Assembly (NCBI GenBank): GCA_965224495.1
Contig: CBDCZI010000005.1
Location: forward strand, 1 to 64,000
Source: CBDCZI01 sp965224495
GTDB taxonomy: Bacteria; Bacteroidota; Bacteroidia; Cytophagales; JAAEPT01
Length of the DNA: 64,000 nt
Direction of reading: 5' to 3'
The first letter of the stretch is position 1. Each line of letters starts with the position of its first letter. A program made the position numbers and the translations under genes. Under the pieces are notes generated by a model, which was given only the letters and a program-made list of their open reading frames with translations, was not told the origin of the DNA and ran no database searches. Below are positions 36,623 through 49,000 of this stretch, piece by piece.

Positions 36623-38434
36623 ATGAAACATAAACTAACTTTAGCCTTACTATTTGTGACTCTTTTTTCTTTTGGACAAGGGCAATTGTGTAAGCAAGAT
36701 TTATTTCCCAAACAAAGTAAAAACCGTAAATGGGGTTATGTAAATCTATTTAACCAATGGCAAATATTACCCACTTTTACTACGGCAAATGCCTTTAGAG
36801 GTAAAACAGCGGTTGTGTTAATAGGTAAGAAGTATGGAGCTGTGAATTGTGACGGACGACTCATCGTGCCTTGCCAATACGAAGTGATGAAAGACTTTGT
36901 TGGAGGAAAAGCGTGGGTCAAAAAAGACGGGCTGTGGGGTTTGGTAAACGATGAAGGGAAAAGACTTTTACACCCTTTATATAAAGAGATAAAAGAAATA
37001 GCGAGTTATTCTGATCAAATTTGGGTATTACACGGACAGTATTGGGGCGTGTATGATTTGCAAAAAGAAACTTTTGTTTACGAGCCACAATTTACAGAAA
37101 CCCAAGTACTCGATGCGAAAACAAGTTTAGTCAAAACAGATAAATACTCAGGGATAATACGAGTAGATAAAGCACAGGTGGTGTATCCGATGCAAATAGA
37201 AAAAGTATTAAAAGTAGCACCTTACCGATTGGCGATAAAAGAAAATAAGAAATGGGGAATGATTACCTACCACGGTGTATTGTTAGTTAAGCCACAATAC
37301 GACACTTTGTTTTTTAAGTATAAAAATTTATTGCAAGTAGAAAAAGAAACGAAAAAAGGATTGGTGAATTACAAAGGAAGAGTAGTCACGCCTGTTCAAT
37401 TTGACGAAATAGCAGACTTTCACCAAGGAGGAGCAAAGGTTTGTAAGGCTGGGGAATGCGGGTTTATTTCAGTAAGAGGGCGATTGGTTTTACCTCTTGA
37501 ATTTACTTTTGCTGATCGATTTTCAAACGGACTCTGTATCGCTAAAAAAGAAAATAAGTACGGACTGATAAATGCTAAAAACGAATGGGTGGTTACAGAT
37601 ACCTTTGGATTCATTAAGTCTGGGGTAGGTTATGCATATTACGTAGCGGAATATAAAGGGCAGGAATACTTTATTAACCAGAGAGGAGAATTGAAAATAA
37701 ATAAATCGTTTGAGTTTATTGATTTAGACGTTGAATCGAAGCTAGTAAGAGTGAAAAAAGAAGGTTACTTCTTGTATGATTTTGATAGAGATAAACAAAA
37801 AACAACAGAGAAATATGACCATATAGAAAAACGAAATGGAAACGTGTTTTTGTTTAAATCCGCAGGAAAATACGGAGTGCTTGACACCTTGGGGAAAGAA
37901 GTTATTCCTAATAATTACGAAGTATTAAGAATAGAAAATAAACGCCTGCAATATTTCTTTATCAAGCAAGGAGGGGAATGGGGATTGCGTTTGTTGAGTA
38001 AAGAGCTTATACGAATGGAAAATGAAGAATTAGCCTTTTTAGATGCGAATTATTTGTTGGTCAAAAAAAACGGTCTTTATGGTATAACAAGAAAAACAGG
38101 TCGCTCTGCTATTTTACCGTTGTACACCTCATTACGTGTTGCAATTGAAAATAAAAAACTTGTTTTTCCTCTTGTTTATAAGAAGAAGAAAAAATGTGGT
38201 TTAGTAAACAAACGAGGGGTGGAATTGAAATTACCAAAACATTCGGAATTGAAATACATACAAAACGGACTATTTGCTTACGCTAAAAAAGGAAAATGGG
38301 GAATAATAGATAAAAAAGGAAATATTTTATTAACACCTCAGTACGACACCGTAGGTAAATACAATAAAGGATGGATAGAAGTGGTATTAGATGGTAAGTC
38401 GCTGTTTGTCAATAAAAAAGGGAGAGTTGAATAA
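36623..38434 (+). CDS. Exported WG-repeat protein
   Basis: A 603-residue protein. I chose the ATG at 36623, which gives the signal peptide MKHKLTLALLFVTLFSFGQG, over an ATG 9 bases upstream. The mature protein is made of about a dozen WG repeats of 45-50 residues, recognised by KWGYVNLFNQW, KYGAVNCDGRL, LWGLVNDEGKR, KWGMITYHGVLLVKPQYD, KKGLVNYKGRVVTPVQFDEI and KWGIIDKKGNILLTPQYDTV. WG proteins are surface or periplasmic proteins of unknown function, common in Bacteroidota. No sorting domain is seen at the C-terminus. It has its own terminator, so it is monocistronic. Confidence 0.8.
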   Translation: MKHKLTLALLFVTLFSFGQGQLCKQDLFPKQSKNRKWGYVNLFNQWQILPTFTTANAFRGKTAVVLIGKKYGAVNCDGRLIVPCQYEVMKDFVGGKAWVKKDGLWGLVNDEGKRLLHPLYKEIKEIASYSDQIWVLHGQYWGVYDLQKETFVYEPQFTETQVLDAKTSLVKTDKYSGIIRVDKAQVVYPMQIEKVLKVAPYRLAIKENKKWGMITYHGVLLVKPQYDTLFFKYKNLLQVEKETKKGLVNYKGRVVTPVQFDEIADFHQGGAKVCKAGECGFISVRGRLVLPLEFTFADRFSNGLCIAKKENKYGLINAKNEWVVTDTFGFIKSGVGYAYYVAEYKGQEYFINQRGELKINKSFEFIDLDVESKLVRVKKEGYFLYDFDRDKQKTTEKYDHIEKRNGNVFLFKSAGKYGVLDTLGKEVIPNNYEVLRIENKRLQYFFIKQGGEWGLRLLSKELIRMENEELAFLDANYLLVKKNGLYGITRKTGRSAILPLYTSLRVAIENKKLVFPLVYKKKKKCGLVNKRGVELKLPKHSELKYIQNGLFAYAKKGKWGIIDKKGNILLTPQYDTVGKYNKGWIEVVLDGKSLFVNKKGRVE

Positions 38435-38460
38435 GCCCGAAGTAACCTCATTTGATATAA

Positions 38461-38495
38461 ACCTCGTTTACTTTAATTAGTAGGCGAGGTCTTTT
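38461..38495 (+). terminator. Rho-independent terminator after the WG-repeat gene
   Basis: ACCTCGTTTACT pairs over 12 positions (with two G-U pairs) with AGTAGGCGAGGT across a TTAATT loop, followed by CTTTTTATG. It lies 27 bases after the stop. Confidence 0.8.
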
Positions 38496-41400
38496 TATGT
38501 AAAAGGGTGGCGAGTACAACCGTTAGCTTTTGAATAACAAGGTTACTTTTCGTATCTTGTAAGGTATTAATGCTTACTTTGTGTTATTTGATAGAATACT
38601 TATGAAAAAGATATACTCATTACTGGCTTTTGTTTTTGTTTTAGGATTGACTTATGTTAATGCGCAAACACCTTCGTGTCCATTAGTACCTTCAACTGCT
38701 GCGTGGAATGAACTTAATTTTATGCGAACACCAGAGTTGAAAATTGGACAAGGTAGAGTTGCTAATATTCAAACATCTCAAACGTATGATATTGTTATAC
38801 CAAATAACCGTTTTACTTGGGCTATAGCTGTAGCTCATTCTTGGCAATTGTATAGGAATACATTCCGAACAGAGTTGATGCATCCAGGTTTTTGGTTGGC
38901 TACAAGTATTAAAGAATCTAATGGAACGTGTGATGATCAAGCGACTTGGGACGCTGTTACTTACCCTCAAGCACCAATGAATGCGTGGGCGGCAACCTCT
39001 GTGTTTAATGCTGACGGCTGTTTTCATACAGATCAGTCTGGTTATGTTACAATTGCTTCTAGGATGCCAACTCGATTTGATTGTTCGGCAGTAGCTAATC
39101 AACACGCTGAATTAATGGGGGGGGATAACTTTGAAACAGGAGCTATAAGTAAAGCTTTTTACGATATAATAGGGACTCACAGATTAGCTTATGAGAAGAA
39201 TTTAGATCCATTTGAATTATGGGCAAATACACAGGATCCTTATGCAATAGAACATACCGTTGCTTTTTATTACAATAGAGGGCTAAATGCCGGAGGAGCA
39301 GATGGCGTTTTTGTAGGGGCGGGTAGAACAGGTGCTTATGGTTGGAATCATTGGGCACTACAGGCTGGTTTTGAAGGTAATGGGAATTACGGAAAAGAAA
39401 TAACAAAAATGGTAGCTGTATTAGAAAATGATGTAGCTTGGGCAGATGCTCGCTTTCCTTTAGAGGTTGGTCAAAATCAATTTTATGGGTATTTTGATGA
39501 GCAAATAGCTTGGGATACTGTAAATAGATATATTGATAAGATTCTTCCTTTGTATCCAGATATGGATATACAAAGTATTATCAATTATAAAACTGATGTT
39601 AAGGCTGTTTTTGATGGGGTTAATACAGGGTTATCAATATCTTTTAGATACGATTTTCCTGTGGTTTTGGATGCGATTATCTTAGGGTTACCAAAGGATG
39701 ACCCTGTTCAGTCTGCAGTGACTGCGGTTGAAGGGAAAGGGTGTGGTTTGAAAACAGAGTGTTGGGGGCCCTATACGGAGATACGTGCAGATGGACCTAT
39801 AACTTTTTGTAGTGGATTAAGTGTTACATTAAGTGCGGATGTTCTAGGTGCGAAATCGGGGGCTGTGTTTCAGTGGAAAAAAAATGGAATTGCTATCGCT
39901 TCAGAAACGAATGAGACATTAATTGTAACTGATCAAGGAGATTACACAGTCGAGGTTTGTAGGGATTATAACTATCCTACTGGTTGGCCAGCAGGACCAA
40001 AAGACGGCACGACAGAGTTATGTTGTGTAGAGTCTCACCCAGTTACTGTTAATGTTGATCCTGCTTGTAGTGGTTGTAACCTAACAGCAATAGCATCGGT
40101 TGTTACACCACCTACGTGTTCTAGGTACACTGATGGTGAATTAACAGTTGTAGTTGCTGGTTCTGGAGGTTCTGGGAATTACAATTTCTTATGGACAGGA
40201 GCAGGAGCAGGGACAACTCAAAATCTACTAAGTGCTACAGATGGTAAGTATGCGATTGAAGTTGTTGACCAAGCTGATCCAGCTTGTAAAGCCTTTGATT
40301 TTATAGAGGTTTTCCCTACATATGAAGTTTTAGATTCAATAATAGGTTCTGTAGATAAATACAATAGTTGTTTTGATGCAGACTTAGAGTCGGAGATAAT
40401 TAAAGTAAAAGGTCCTTGTGATATCACTATTAAATATGGTGTTACTGCACCAGCTAATTGGGATGTGGCCTTTACTATGGATGTGTTGAAAAATGGGAGA
40501 GGTGTAGCGAATCTTTTTGAACCAGGGACACCTCCTGTTAATAAATGGAAAGCCCCTTATGGCACATGGGATCGTCCACCAACTGTGACTAAATTAAGAG
40601 TAACTGATGGTGATATTATAGATTTATAAGCAACATTAAATGTACCTTGCGGTACTGCTTTTGGTTATACAGTAGAATCAGCAATAAAAATATTTAACGA
40701 TAATGATACAGAATTAAATTCATGGAGTTTCACAGGAAATACGGCAGGGACAACTCAATTTGGTACTTGGGGTAGCTCAATGTCCTTATACACCTCCTGT
40801 TTATAGCTATGAATGGACACCATCTTCTGGGCTTAGTACACCAACTTCAGAAAACACGAATGCTACATTTACTACGGATACAGAGTATACGATTACAGCG
40901 ACCCACCCTAATGGTATTTGCAAAATATCGGATACAGTCAATGTCTATGTTGACCCTATCGCTTGTGCACCGGCCTGTGATGACCCATTGGTTGTTACTT
41001 TATCAGAAACTGGGAGTGAAGATATTTGTACACCTATTAGTAAAGCAATAACTGTTGGTCAAACAGGAACAGGAACTTTTGATTATTCTATAGACGGAGG
41101 AACGACTTGGCAAGCAAGTAATAGTTTTACTTTAACAAGTGGAGCGACTTACAATGTTCAAGTAAGAGACAATGCAAACCCAGCAGACAATGCGTGTAAA
41201 AAAACAAGTGGGGATTATACAATCGTAGCGATAGATAAACCTGCTATACCAACTTTTACAACAAGTACTACAGATCTTTGTGCAGGAGCAACAGGTGAGA
41301 GCTATGTTATAGGAGCAGAAGTAGGAGCAGATGATTATACTTGGACATATTCAGGAACAAATACCTCGTTTAATCCTGCTGCACCAACAGGAACAAGTGC

Positions 41401-41503
41401 AACGTTAGATTTTGCAAATAATGCAACAAGTGGCGATGTAGAAGTAACAGCAAACAACACGTGTGGAAGTAGCGATAAAGCAACGGTGGCAGTAACCGTG
41501 AAT

Positions 41504-43693
41504 AGCTTACCAAGTGTAACAGCAAATTCAGATGCAACAGCAAATACGATTTGTAATGGCGAGGCTGTAATTTTAACAGGAGGTGGAGCAAGTACTTATG
41601 TATGGGACAATAGTGTGACCGACGGAACAGCAATTAACCCGACAGCAACAACTACTTATACAGTAGAAGGAACAGATGCTAATGGCTGTAAGGACAGCGA
41701 AACGGTAGCAATAACGGTAAATAGCTTACCAAGTGTAACAGCAAATTCAGATGCAACAGCAAATACGATTTGTAGTGGAGAAGCAGTTATTTTAACAGGA
41801 GGTGGAGCAAGTACTTATGTATGGGATAATAGTGTAACCGACGGAACAGCAATTAACCCGACAGCAACAACTACTTATACAGTAGAAGGAACAGATGCTA
41901 ATGGCTGTAAGGATAGTGAAACGGTAGCAATAACGGTAAATAGCTTACCAAGTGTAACAGCAATTTCAGATGCAACAGCAAATACGATTTGTAGTGGTGA
42001 GGCTGTAATTTTAACAGGAGGAGGAGCAAGTACTTATGTATGGGATAATAGTGTAACCGACGGAACAGCAATTAACCCGACAGCAACAACTACTTATACA
42101 GTAGAAGGAACAGATGCTAATGGCTGTAAGGACAGCGAAACGGTAGCAATAACGGTAAATAGCTTACCAAGTGTAACAGCAACTTCAGATGCAACAGCAA
42201 ATACGATTTGTAATGGTGAAGCAGTTATTTTAACAGGAGGAGGAGCCAGTACTTATGTATGGGATAATAGTGTGACCGACGGAACAGTAATTAACCCGAC
42301 AGCAACAACTACTTATACAGTAGAAGGAACAGATGCTAATGGCTGTAAGGATAGTGAAACGATTGCTATAACGGTAAATAGCTTACCAAGTGTAACAGCA
42401 AATTCAGATGCAACAGCAAATACGATTTGTAATGGTGAAGCAGTTATTTTAACAGGAGGTGGAGCAAGTACTTATGTATGGGACAATAGTGTGACTGACG
42501 GAACAGCAATTAACCCGACAGCAACAACTACTTATACAGTAGAAGGAACAGATGCTAATGGCTGTAAGGATAGTGAAACGATTGCTATAACGGTAAATAG
42601 CTTACCAAGTGTAACAGCAAATTCAGATGCAACAGCAAATACGATTTGTAATGGTGAAGCAGTTATTTTAACAGGAGGTGGAGCAAGTACTTATGTATGG
42701 GACAATAGTGTGACTGACGGAACAGCAATTAACCCGACAGCAACAACTACTTATACAGTAGAAGGAACAGATGCTAATGGCTGTAAGGACAGCGAAACGG
42801 TAGCAATAACGGTAAATAGCTTACCAAGTGTAACAGCAAATTCAGATGCAACAGCAAATACGATTTGTAATGGTGAAGCAGTTATTTTAACAGGAGGAGG
42901 AGCAAGTACTTATGTATGGGACAATAGTGTGACCGACGGAACAGCAATTAACCCGACAGCAACAACTACTTATACAGTAGAAGGAACAGATGCTAATGGC
43001 TGTAAGGACAGCGAAACGGTAGCAATAACGGTAAATAGCTTACCAAGTGTAACAGCAAATTCAGATGCAACAGCAAATACGATTTGTAATGGCGAGGCTG
43101 TAATTTTAACAGGAGGTGGAGCAAGTACTTATGTATGGGACAATAGTGTGACTGACGGAACAGCAATTAACCCGACAGCAACAACTACTTATACAGTAGA
43201 AGGAACAGATGCTAATGGCTGTAAGGACAGCGAAACGGTAGCAATAACGGTAAATAGCTTACCAAGTGTAACAGCAAATTCAGATGCAACAGCAAATACG
43301 ATTTGTAGTGGAGAAGCAGTTATTTTAACAGGAGGTGGAGCAAGTACTTATGTATGGGATAATAGTGTAACCGACGGAACAGTAATTAACCCGACAGCAA
43401 CAACTACTTATACAGTAGAAGGAACAGATGCTAATGGCTGTAAGGATAGTGAAACGATTGCTATAACGGTAAATAGCTTACCAAGTGTAACAGCAAATTC
43501 AGATGCAACAGCAAATACGATTTGTAATGGTGAAGCAGTTATTTTAACAGGAGGTGGAGCAAGTACTTATGTATGGGACAATAGTGTGACTGACGGAACA
43601 GCAATTAACCCGACAGCAACAACTACTTATACAGTAGAAGGAACAGATGCTAATGGCTGTAAGGATAGTGAAACGGTAGCAATAACGGTAAAC
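41504..43693 (+). repeat. Ten tandem 219-bp (73-residue) near-identical coding repeats
   Basis: AGCTTACCAAGTGTAACAGC recurs every 219 bases (41504, 41723, 41942 and so on) for ten copies to 43693. Each encodes SLPSVTA, DATANTIC, EAVILTGGGASTYVWDN, TATTTYTVEGTDANGCKDSE and AITVN. Copies differ at a few sites: N/I/T after VTA, N/S before GEA, A/V in GT(A/V)INP, and V/I in ET(V/I)AIT. Synonymous changes are few, so the array is recent or homogenised. The fold is a PKD/Ig-like stalk module with one disulfide (the two cysteines). Confidence 0.95.
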
Positions 43694-46010
43694 GCACAAC
43701 CTACCTTCACAGTAACACCTCCAGCGACTAACCAATGTGGAAGTTACGACTTGAGTAGTGCAGTGTCAGCGGTATCAGCAGGAACGGCTAAATATTACAG
43801 TGACGCAACGGCAACCACAGAGTTAGGGAGTTCGACAGTATCAACAGTTGGAACAACTACTTATTATGCACAAGTAGATGATGGAACGTGTCAATCAATT
43901 ATAAAAGCAATAGCAGTAACAGTAACCGCAGGTCCGACCGTAACGGTAACAAACCAAACAGCCCAATGTGGAGGTACTTACGATTTAGCAAGTTCATTTA
44001 ACCCAAGTGCAGGAACAATTACTTATTATAGTAATTCGGGAGCAACAATGGCTATAGCTAAAGATGTTAATTCATCAGCAACCTATTACGCACAAACAGA
44101 TGATGCAGGGTGTAAATCAGGTGTTGAAAGTGTGGTAGTAACAATAAATGAGATACCAACCTTTACAGTAACCAACCCAGTAGCACAATGTGCTGGAAGT
44201 TACGATATGTCAACAGCAGTAAGTGCGATGTCACCAGTAGGAGCAACTTTGGCTTATTATGATGCGTTGACAGGAGGCAATGTTGTTGGTAATTCAATAA
44301 GTACAACAGGAACGAATAGTTATTATTTGGAAGCAACAAAAGATGGATGTACAAGTGCATCGAGACAAGAAGTTGAGGTTATTATTGATGAAACAGTAAC
44401 ATTAACAGCAGCAACACCAGCAGCAGTTTGTTCACCAAATACGGTAAATATCACGAGTACAGTAACACCAGTTGCTACAACTTTAACTTACCACGTGGGA
44501 GCAGGAGGAACAGGAGCAGTAGTAGGAGATGCAACAGCAGTACTTACAACAGGAACATATTCAGTAAAAGGAGTAAATGGAACGTGTAATGCAACGGAGG
44601 ATATTAGTGTTACGGTAAACCCACAACCAACTTTTACTTTTACAGCACCAGCGACTAATCAATGTGGAAGTTATGATTTGTCAACGGCAGTATCAGCTAT
44701 ATCAGCAGGAACGGTTAAATATTACAGTGATGCAGCGGCAACTACAGAGTTAGCAAGTCCAACGGTATCAACAGTTGGAACAACTACTTATTATGCACAA
44801 GTAGATGATGGAACGTGTCAATCAATTATAAAAGCAATAGCAGTAACAGTAACAGCAGGTCCGACAGTAACGGTAACAAACCAAATAGCACAATGTGGAG
44901 GAACGTATGATTTATCAAATTCATTTAGTCCAAGTGCAGGAACAATTACTTATTATAGTAATTCGGGAGCAACAATGGCTATAGCTAAAGATGTTAATTC
45001 ATCAGCAACCTATTATGCACAAACAGATGATGCAGGATGTCAATCAGGTGTTGAAAGTGTGGTAGTAACAATAAATGAGATACCAACCTTTACAGTAACA
45101 CCTCCAGCGACTAATCAATGTGGAAGTTATGATTTGTCAACAGCAGTATCAGCGGTATCAGCAGGAACGGCTAAATATTACAGTGACGCAACGGCAACTA
45201 CAGAGTTAGGAAGTTCGACGGTATCTACAGTTGGAACAACTACTTATTATGCACAAGTAGATGATGGAACGTGTCAATCAATTATAAAAGCAATAGCAGT
45301 AACAGTAACAGCAGGTCCGACAGTAACGGTAACAAACCAAATAGCACAATGTGGAGGAACGTACGATTTATCAAATTCATTTAACCCAAGTGCAGGAACG
45401 ATTACTTATTATAGTAATTCGGGAGCAACAATGGCTATAGCTAAAGATGTTAATTCATCAGCAACCTATTATGCACAAACAGATGATGCAGGGTGTAAGT
45501 CGGCTATTGAGAATGTAGTAGTAACCATAAATGAAATCCCAACATTTACAGTAACCAACCCAGTAGCACAATGTTCAGGAAGTTACGATATGTCAACAGC
45601 AGTAAGTGCGATGTCACCAGTAGGAGCAACTTTGGCTTATTATGATGCGTTGACAGGAGGCAATGTTGTTGGTAATTCAATAAGTACAACAGGAACGAAT
45701 AGTTATTATTTGGAAGCAACAAAAGATGGATGTACAAGTGCATCGAGACAAGAAGTTGAGGTTATTATTGATGAAACAGTAACATTAACAGCAGCAACAC
45801 CAGCAGCAGTTTGTTCACCAAATCCAGTAAGTATCATAAGCTCAGCATTACCAGTAGCTACAACTTTAACTTACCACGTAGGGGCAGGAGGAACAGGAGT
45901 AGCAGTTGGAGATGCAACAGCAGTAACTACAGGAGGAACATATTCAGTAAAAGGAGTAAACGGAACGTGTAATGCAACGGATGACATTTTAGTAACTATA
46001 AATGAGATAC
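43694..46010 (+). repeat. Second-order duplicated modules (X-Y-Z-W-X-Y-X-Y-Z-W)
   Basis: Four related module types follow the tandem array. X starts PTFTVTPPATNQCGSYDLS, Y starts PTVTVTNQ(T/I)AQCGGTYDL, Z starts PTFTVTNPVAQC and W starts TVTLTAATPAAVCSPN. They occur in the order X Y Z W X Y X Y Z W. The Z-W pair repeats almost base for base with an offset of 1,383 bases (for example 44160 and 45543). A looser Y-type unit recurs near 47850 and 48298. This points to segmental duplication by unequal recombination. Confidence 0.8.
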
Positions 46011-49000
46011 CAGAAGCAACTTTAACAAACTCCTCTGTAGAGATTTGTGATGATGGAAGTGAAAATGCAACATTGAACTTATCGGTAACAGGAGGTAATC
46101 CTAATTATGATATTGTATTAAGTAACGGACAAACGGTCAATTTAACAACAGCAACAGGAACACATAACGTAAGTACTGCGGCGATTTATACCGTAACAAG
46201 TGTCAAAGATTTGAATACAAATTGTATCAACACGACAACGAATACAGGTACGGTAACGGTGACGGATAGAACAAATATGACCATTACAGCACCAGTAACA
46301 AGTTGTGACGGAAGTAATGATGTAATTGTGACATTTGATGTTGCAGGAGGAGATGTAAGTAACTATGCGGTAACAGGTATAACGGGAACTTTTGTAGGAA
46401 ATACTTTTACGTCGAATGCAATGGCGGAAAATATAACTTATACTTTTGGAGTAGAAGATGCTACAAGTTGTAATTACATTACAGGACAAACATTTACAAG
46501 AAGCTGTACTTGTTTAGAAACCGTTGATTTGACATTGGCTACAGGAACAAGCCCAGTCAGTATTTGTGGAGACGGAACGACAGAAGATTTAGAAATTACT
46601 TTAGCAGGAGGTGTGAATTATTCGTTTGATTTGTATAGAGACGGAACAACTTTGGTTCAGGCTTATACAAATGAAACAACAGGAACAATCACCAAGGCAG
46701 TAAGTGATGAAGGGATTTATACAATTAAAAACTATGTTGGAAGTTGTATTGCCTCGCTTAGTGGAAGTATCGAAGTGAAGCATAAAGTAGCAACAGCGAT
46801 AACAACACAACCAACGATTGCAGGCGTGTTGTGTGATGGAGATGCTTTAGCATTGAGTACAGTTGCTGATGGCGAAAATCTAACTTACCAATGGAAATTA
46901 GGAACAGTAAATATTGGTACAGATGCACCAACTTATAATGTAGCAAGTACAGTGAAAGCGACACACGAAGGCGATTATTCAGTAGTAGTGACAGGAGATT
47001 GTGGTGTAAAAACAAGTATTCCTTTAACTGTGACTATAAATGAAACAACGGCAGACGCAGGAGTAATGACAGGAGCAACGGCTATTTGTGACAATGCGAC
47101 AGAAACTTATTCTGTACCAGTAGTAGCAGGAGTGAATGTGAAATACACGTGGGAAGTAACACCAAGTGCAGGAGTTACCTTTAGTACGCCAAGTGATAAT
47201 AATTCAATAGATATTACTTTTGCAACAGCCAATAGCTATGTAGTTAAAGTAACACCTGTAGGAGATTGTGGAACAGGATTAAGTACACAAATAACAGTTA
47301 CAAACCCAGGTATTGTAACACCAACCGTGACTTTGGCTCAAACACCAATATTACCTTGTGAAGGAGATGCTGTAACAATAAAAGCAACGGTTAGTGGAGG
47401 TGGAGTAACGCCAGTATTTGTATGGACAACTGGTGTAGCGAATAATGGAAGTACGACTGATGAGTTAATTTTAACAAGTGTAGCCGACGCAGATGCAGTT
47501 AGTGTTGCGATGACGTCTAGTTTAGTTTGTGTATCAGTAGCAACAGCGTCAGATAATATTACTGTTACAGCAAAGAAAAAACCAGTAACACCTACGTTTG
47601 TAACAACTGATGTAGCTGTTTGTGCAGGAGAAAATGCGGTAGGTTATAGTATAAGTACAGTAACAGGAGCAGATAACTATACGTGGAGTTATTCTGGTGC
47701 AAATGCAATGTTTACACCAGTACCAACAGGAACGACGGGAACAGTTAATTTTGGGACAACAGCAACAAGTGGAGATGTAGAAGTTACAGCAAACAATGTT
47801 TGTGGAAGTAGTGCAAAAGCAACGATTGCAGTAACGGTAACACCAATACCGACTATTGCAGTAACGGCTCATACAGCACAATGTGGAGGAACATATAATT
47901 TAGCAAGTTCATTTAACCCAAGTGCAGGAACGATTACTTATTACACAAACTCGGGAGCAACAACGGTAGCAACGAACCCAGTAAACAGTTCGGCAACATA
48001 TTATGCAAAAACAGCAGTAGGAAGTTGTAACTCAGTAGTAGAAAGTGTAGCAGTAACAATTAATGAAATACCAACATTTACAGTTACGGCACCAGTAGCT
48101 ATTCAGTGTAAAGATTACGAATTGAGCAGTGCTGTATCAGGTATATCAACAGGAGCAATCGTTAAATATTACAGCGACGCTACAGCAACTACTGAATTAA
48201 CAAGTTCGCTCATCACAGCAACAGGACCTTATTATGCTAAAGCGATAGACGGAACGTGTGAGTCAGTACCCCAATCGATAGCGGTAACGGTAACACCAAT
48301 ACCGACTATTGCAGTAACGGCTCATACAGCACAATGTGGAGGAACATATAATTTAGCAAGTTCATTTAACCCAAGTGCAGGAGTGGTAGCTTATTATGAT
48401 AATGTACCAAGTTCACCTGCTATGGCAAGTTCAGTAGTATCATCTACCGATACTTATTATGCCGTAACAACAGTAGGGATTTGTAGCTCAGCAACAGCAT
48501 CTGTAGTCGTAACAATAAATGAAATACCAGCCAAACCAAGTGCAAATTACAATTCGGTTTGTACAGACGATGAACTGCATTTATTAATAAACAGTCCATC
48601 GGTATTATTGACTTACGATTGGAAAGATGCAGGAGGTAGCTTTATAGGTCAAGGGTCAGATTTATTGGTGACGAATAATGTTGCACCAATAAACGAGCAA
48701 ACTTATACCGTTGTAGCATCAGTAAACGGCTGTAGTAGTTTGTCAGATAACGTAACTGTTGTTATTCAACCGACACCTCACCCTGCTGTAACGATGAATG
48801 GCGTGGATGTAACGGATGAAAACAAAGTGATTTGTATGTATGATCTGCCAATTACTATTCAAGTAGCAAATGCAACAACAGAGCTTGTCTCATGGACACG
48901 TAACAGTATCGAACCAAAAGGGAATGGAGTAACTCTAAGCCTTACAGAAGAAGGAATTTATGAAGTAACATTAAACAATGGAACTTGTTCAAGTAAAGCG

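Noticed and set aside
41504..43693. CRISPR-like array
   Set aside because: Units are 219 bp, coding, contiguous and without spacers; they are protein repeats.
41370..47881. Several minus-strand open frames of 60-115 codons inside the giant adhesin gene
   Set aside because: They recur with the tandem repeats and have low-complexity Cys/Tyr/Leu-rich translations; they are shadows of the repetitive coding strand.
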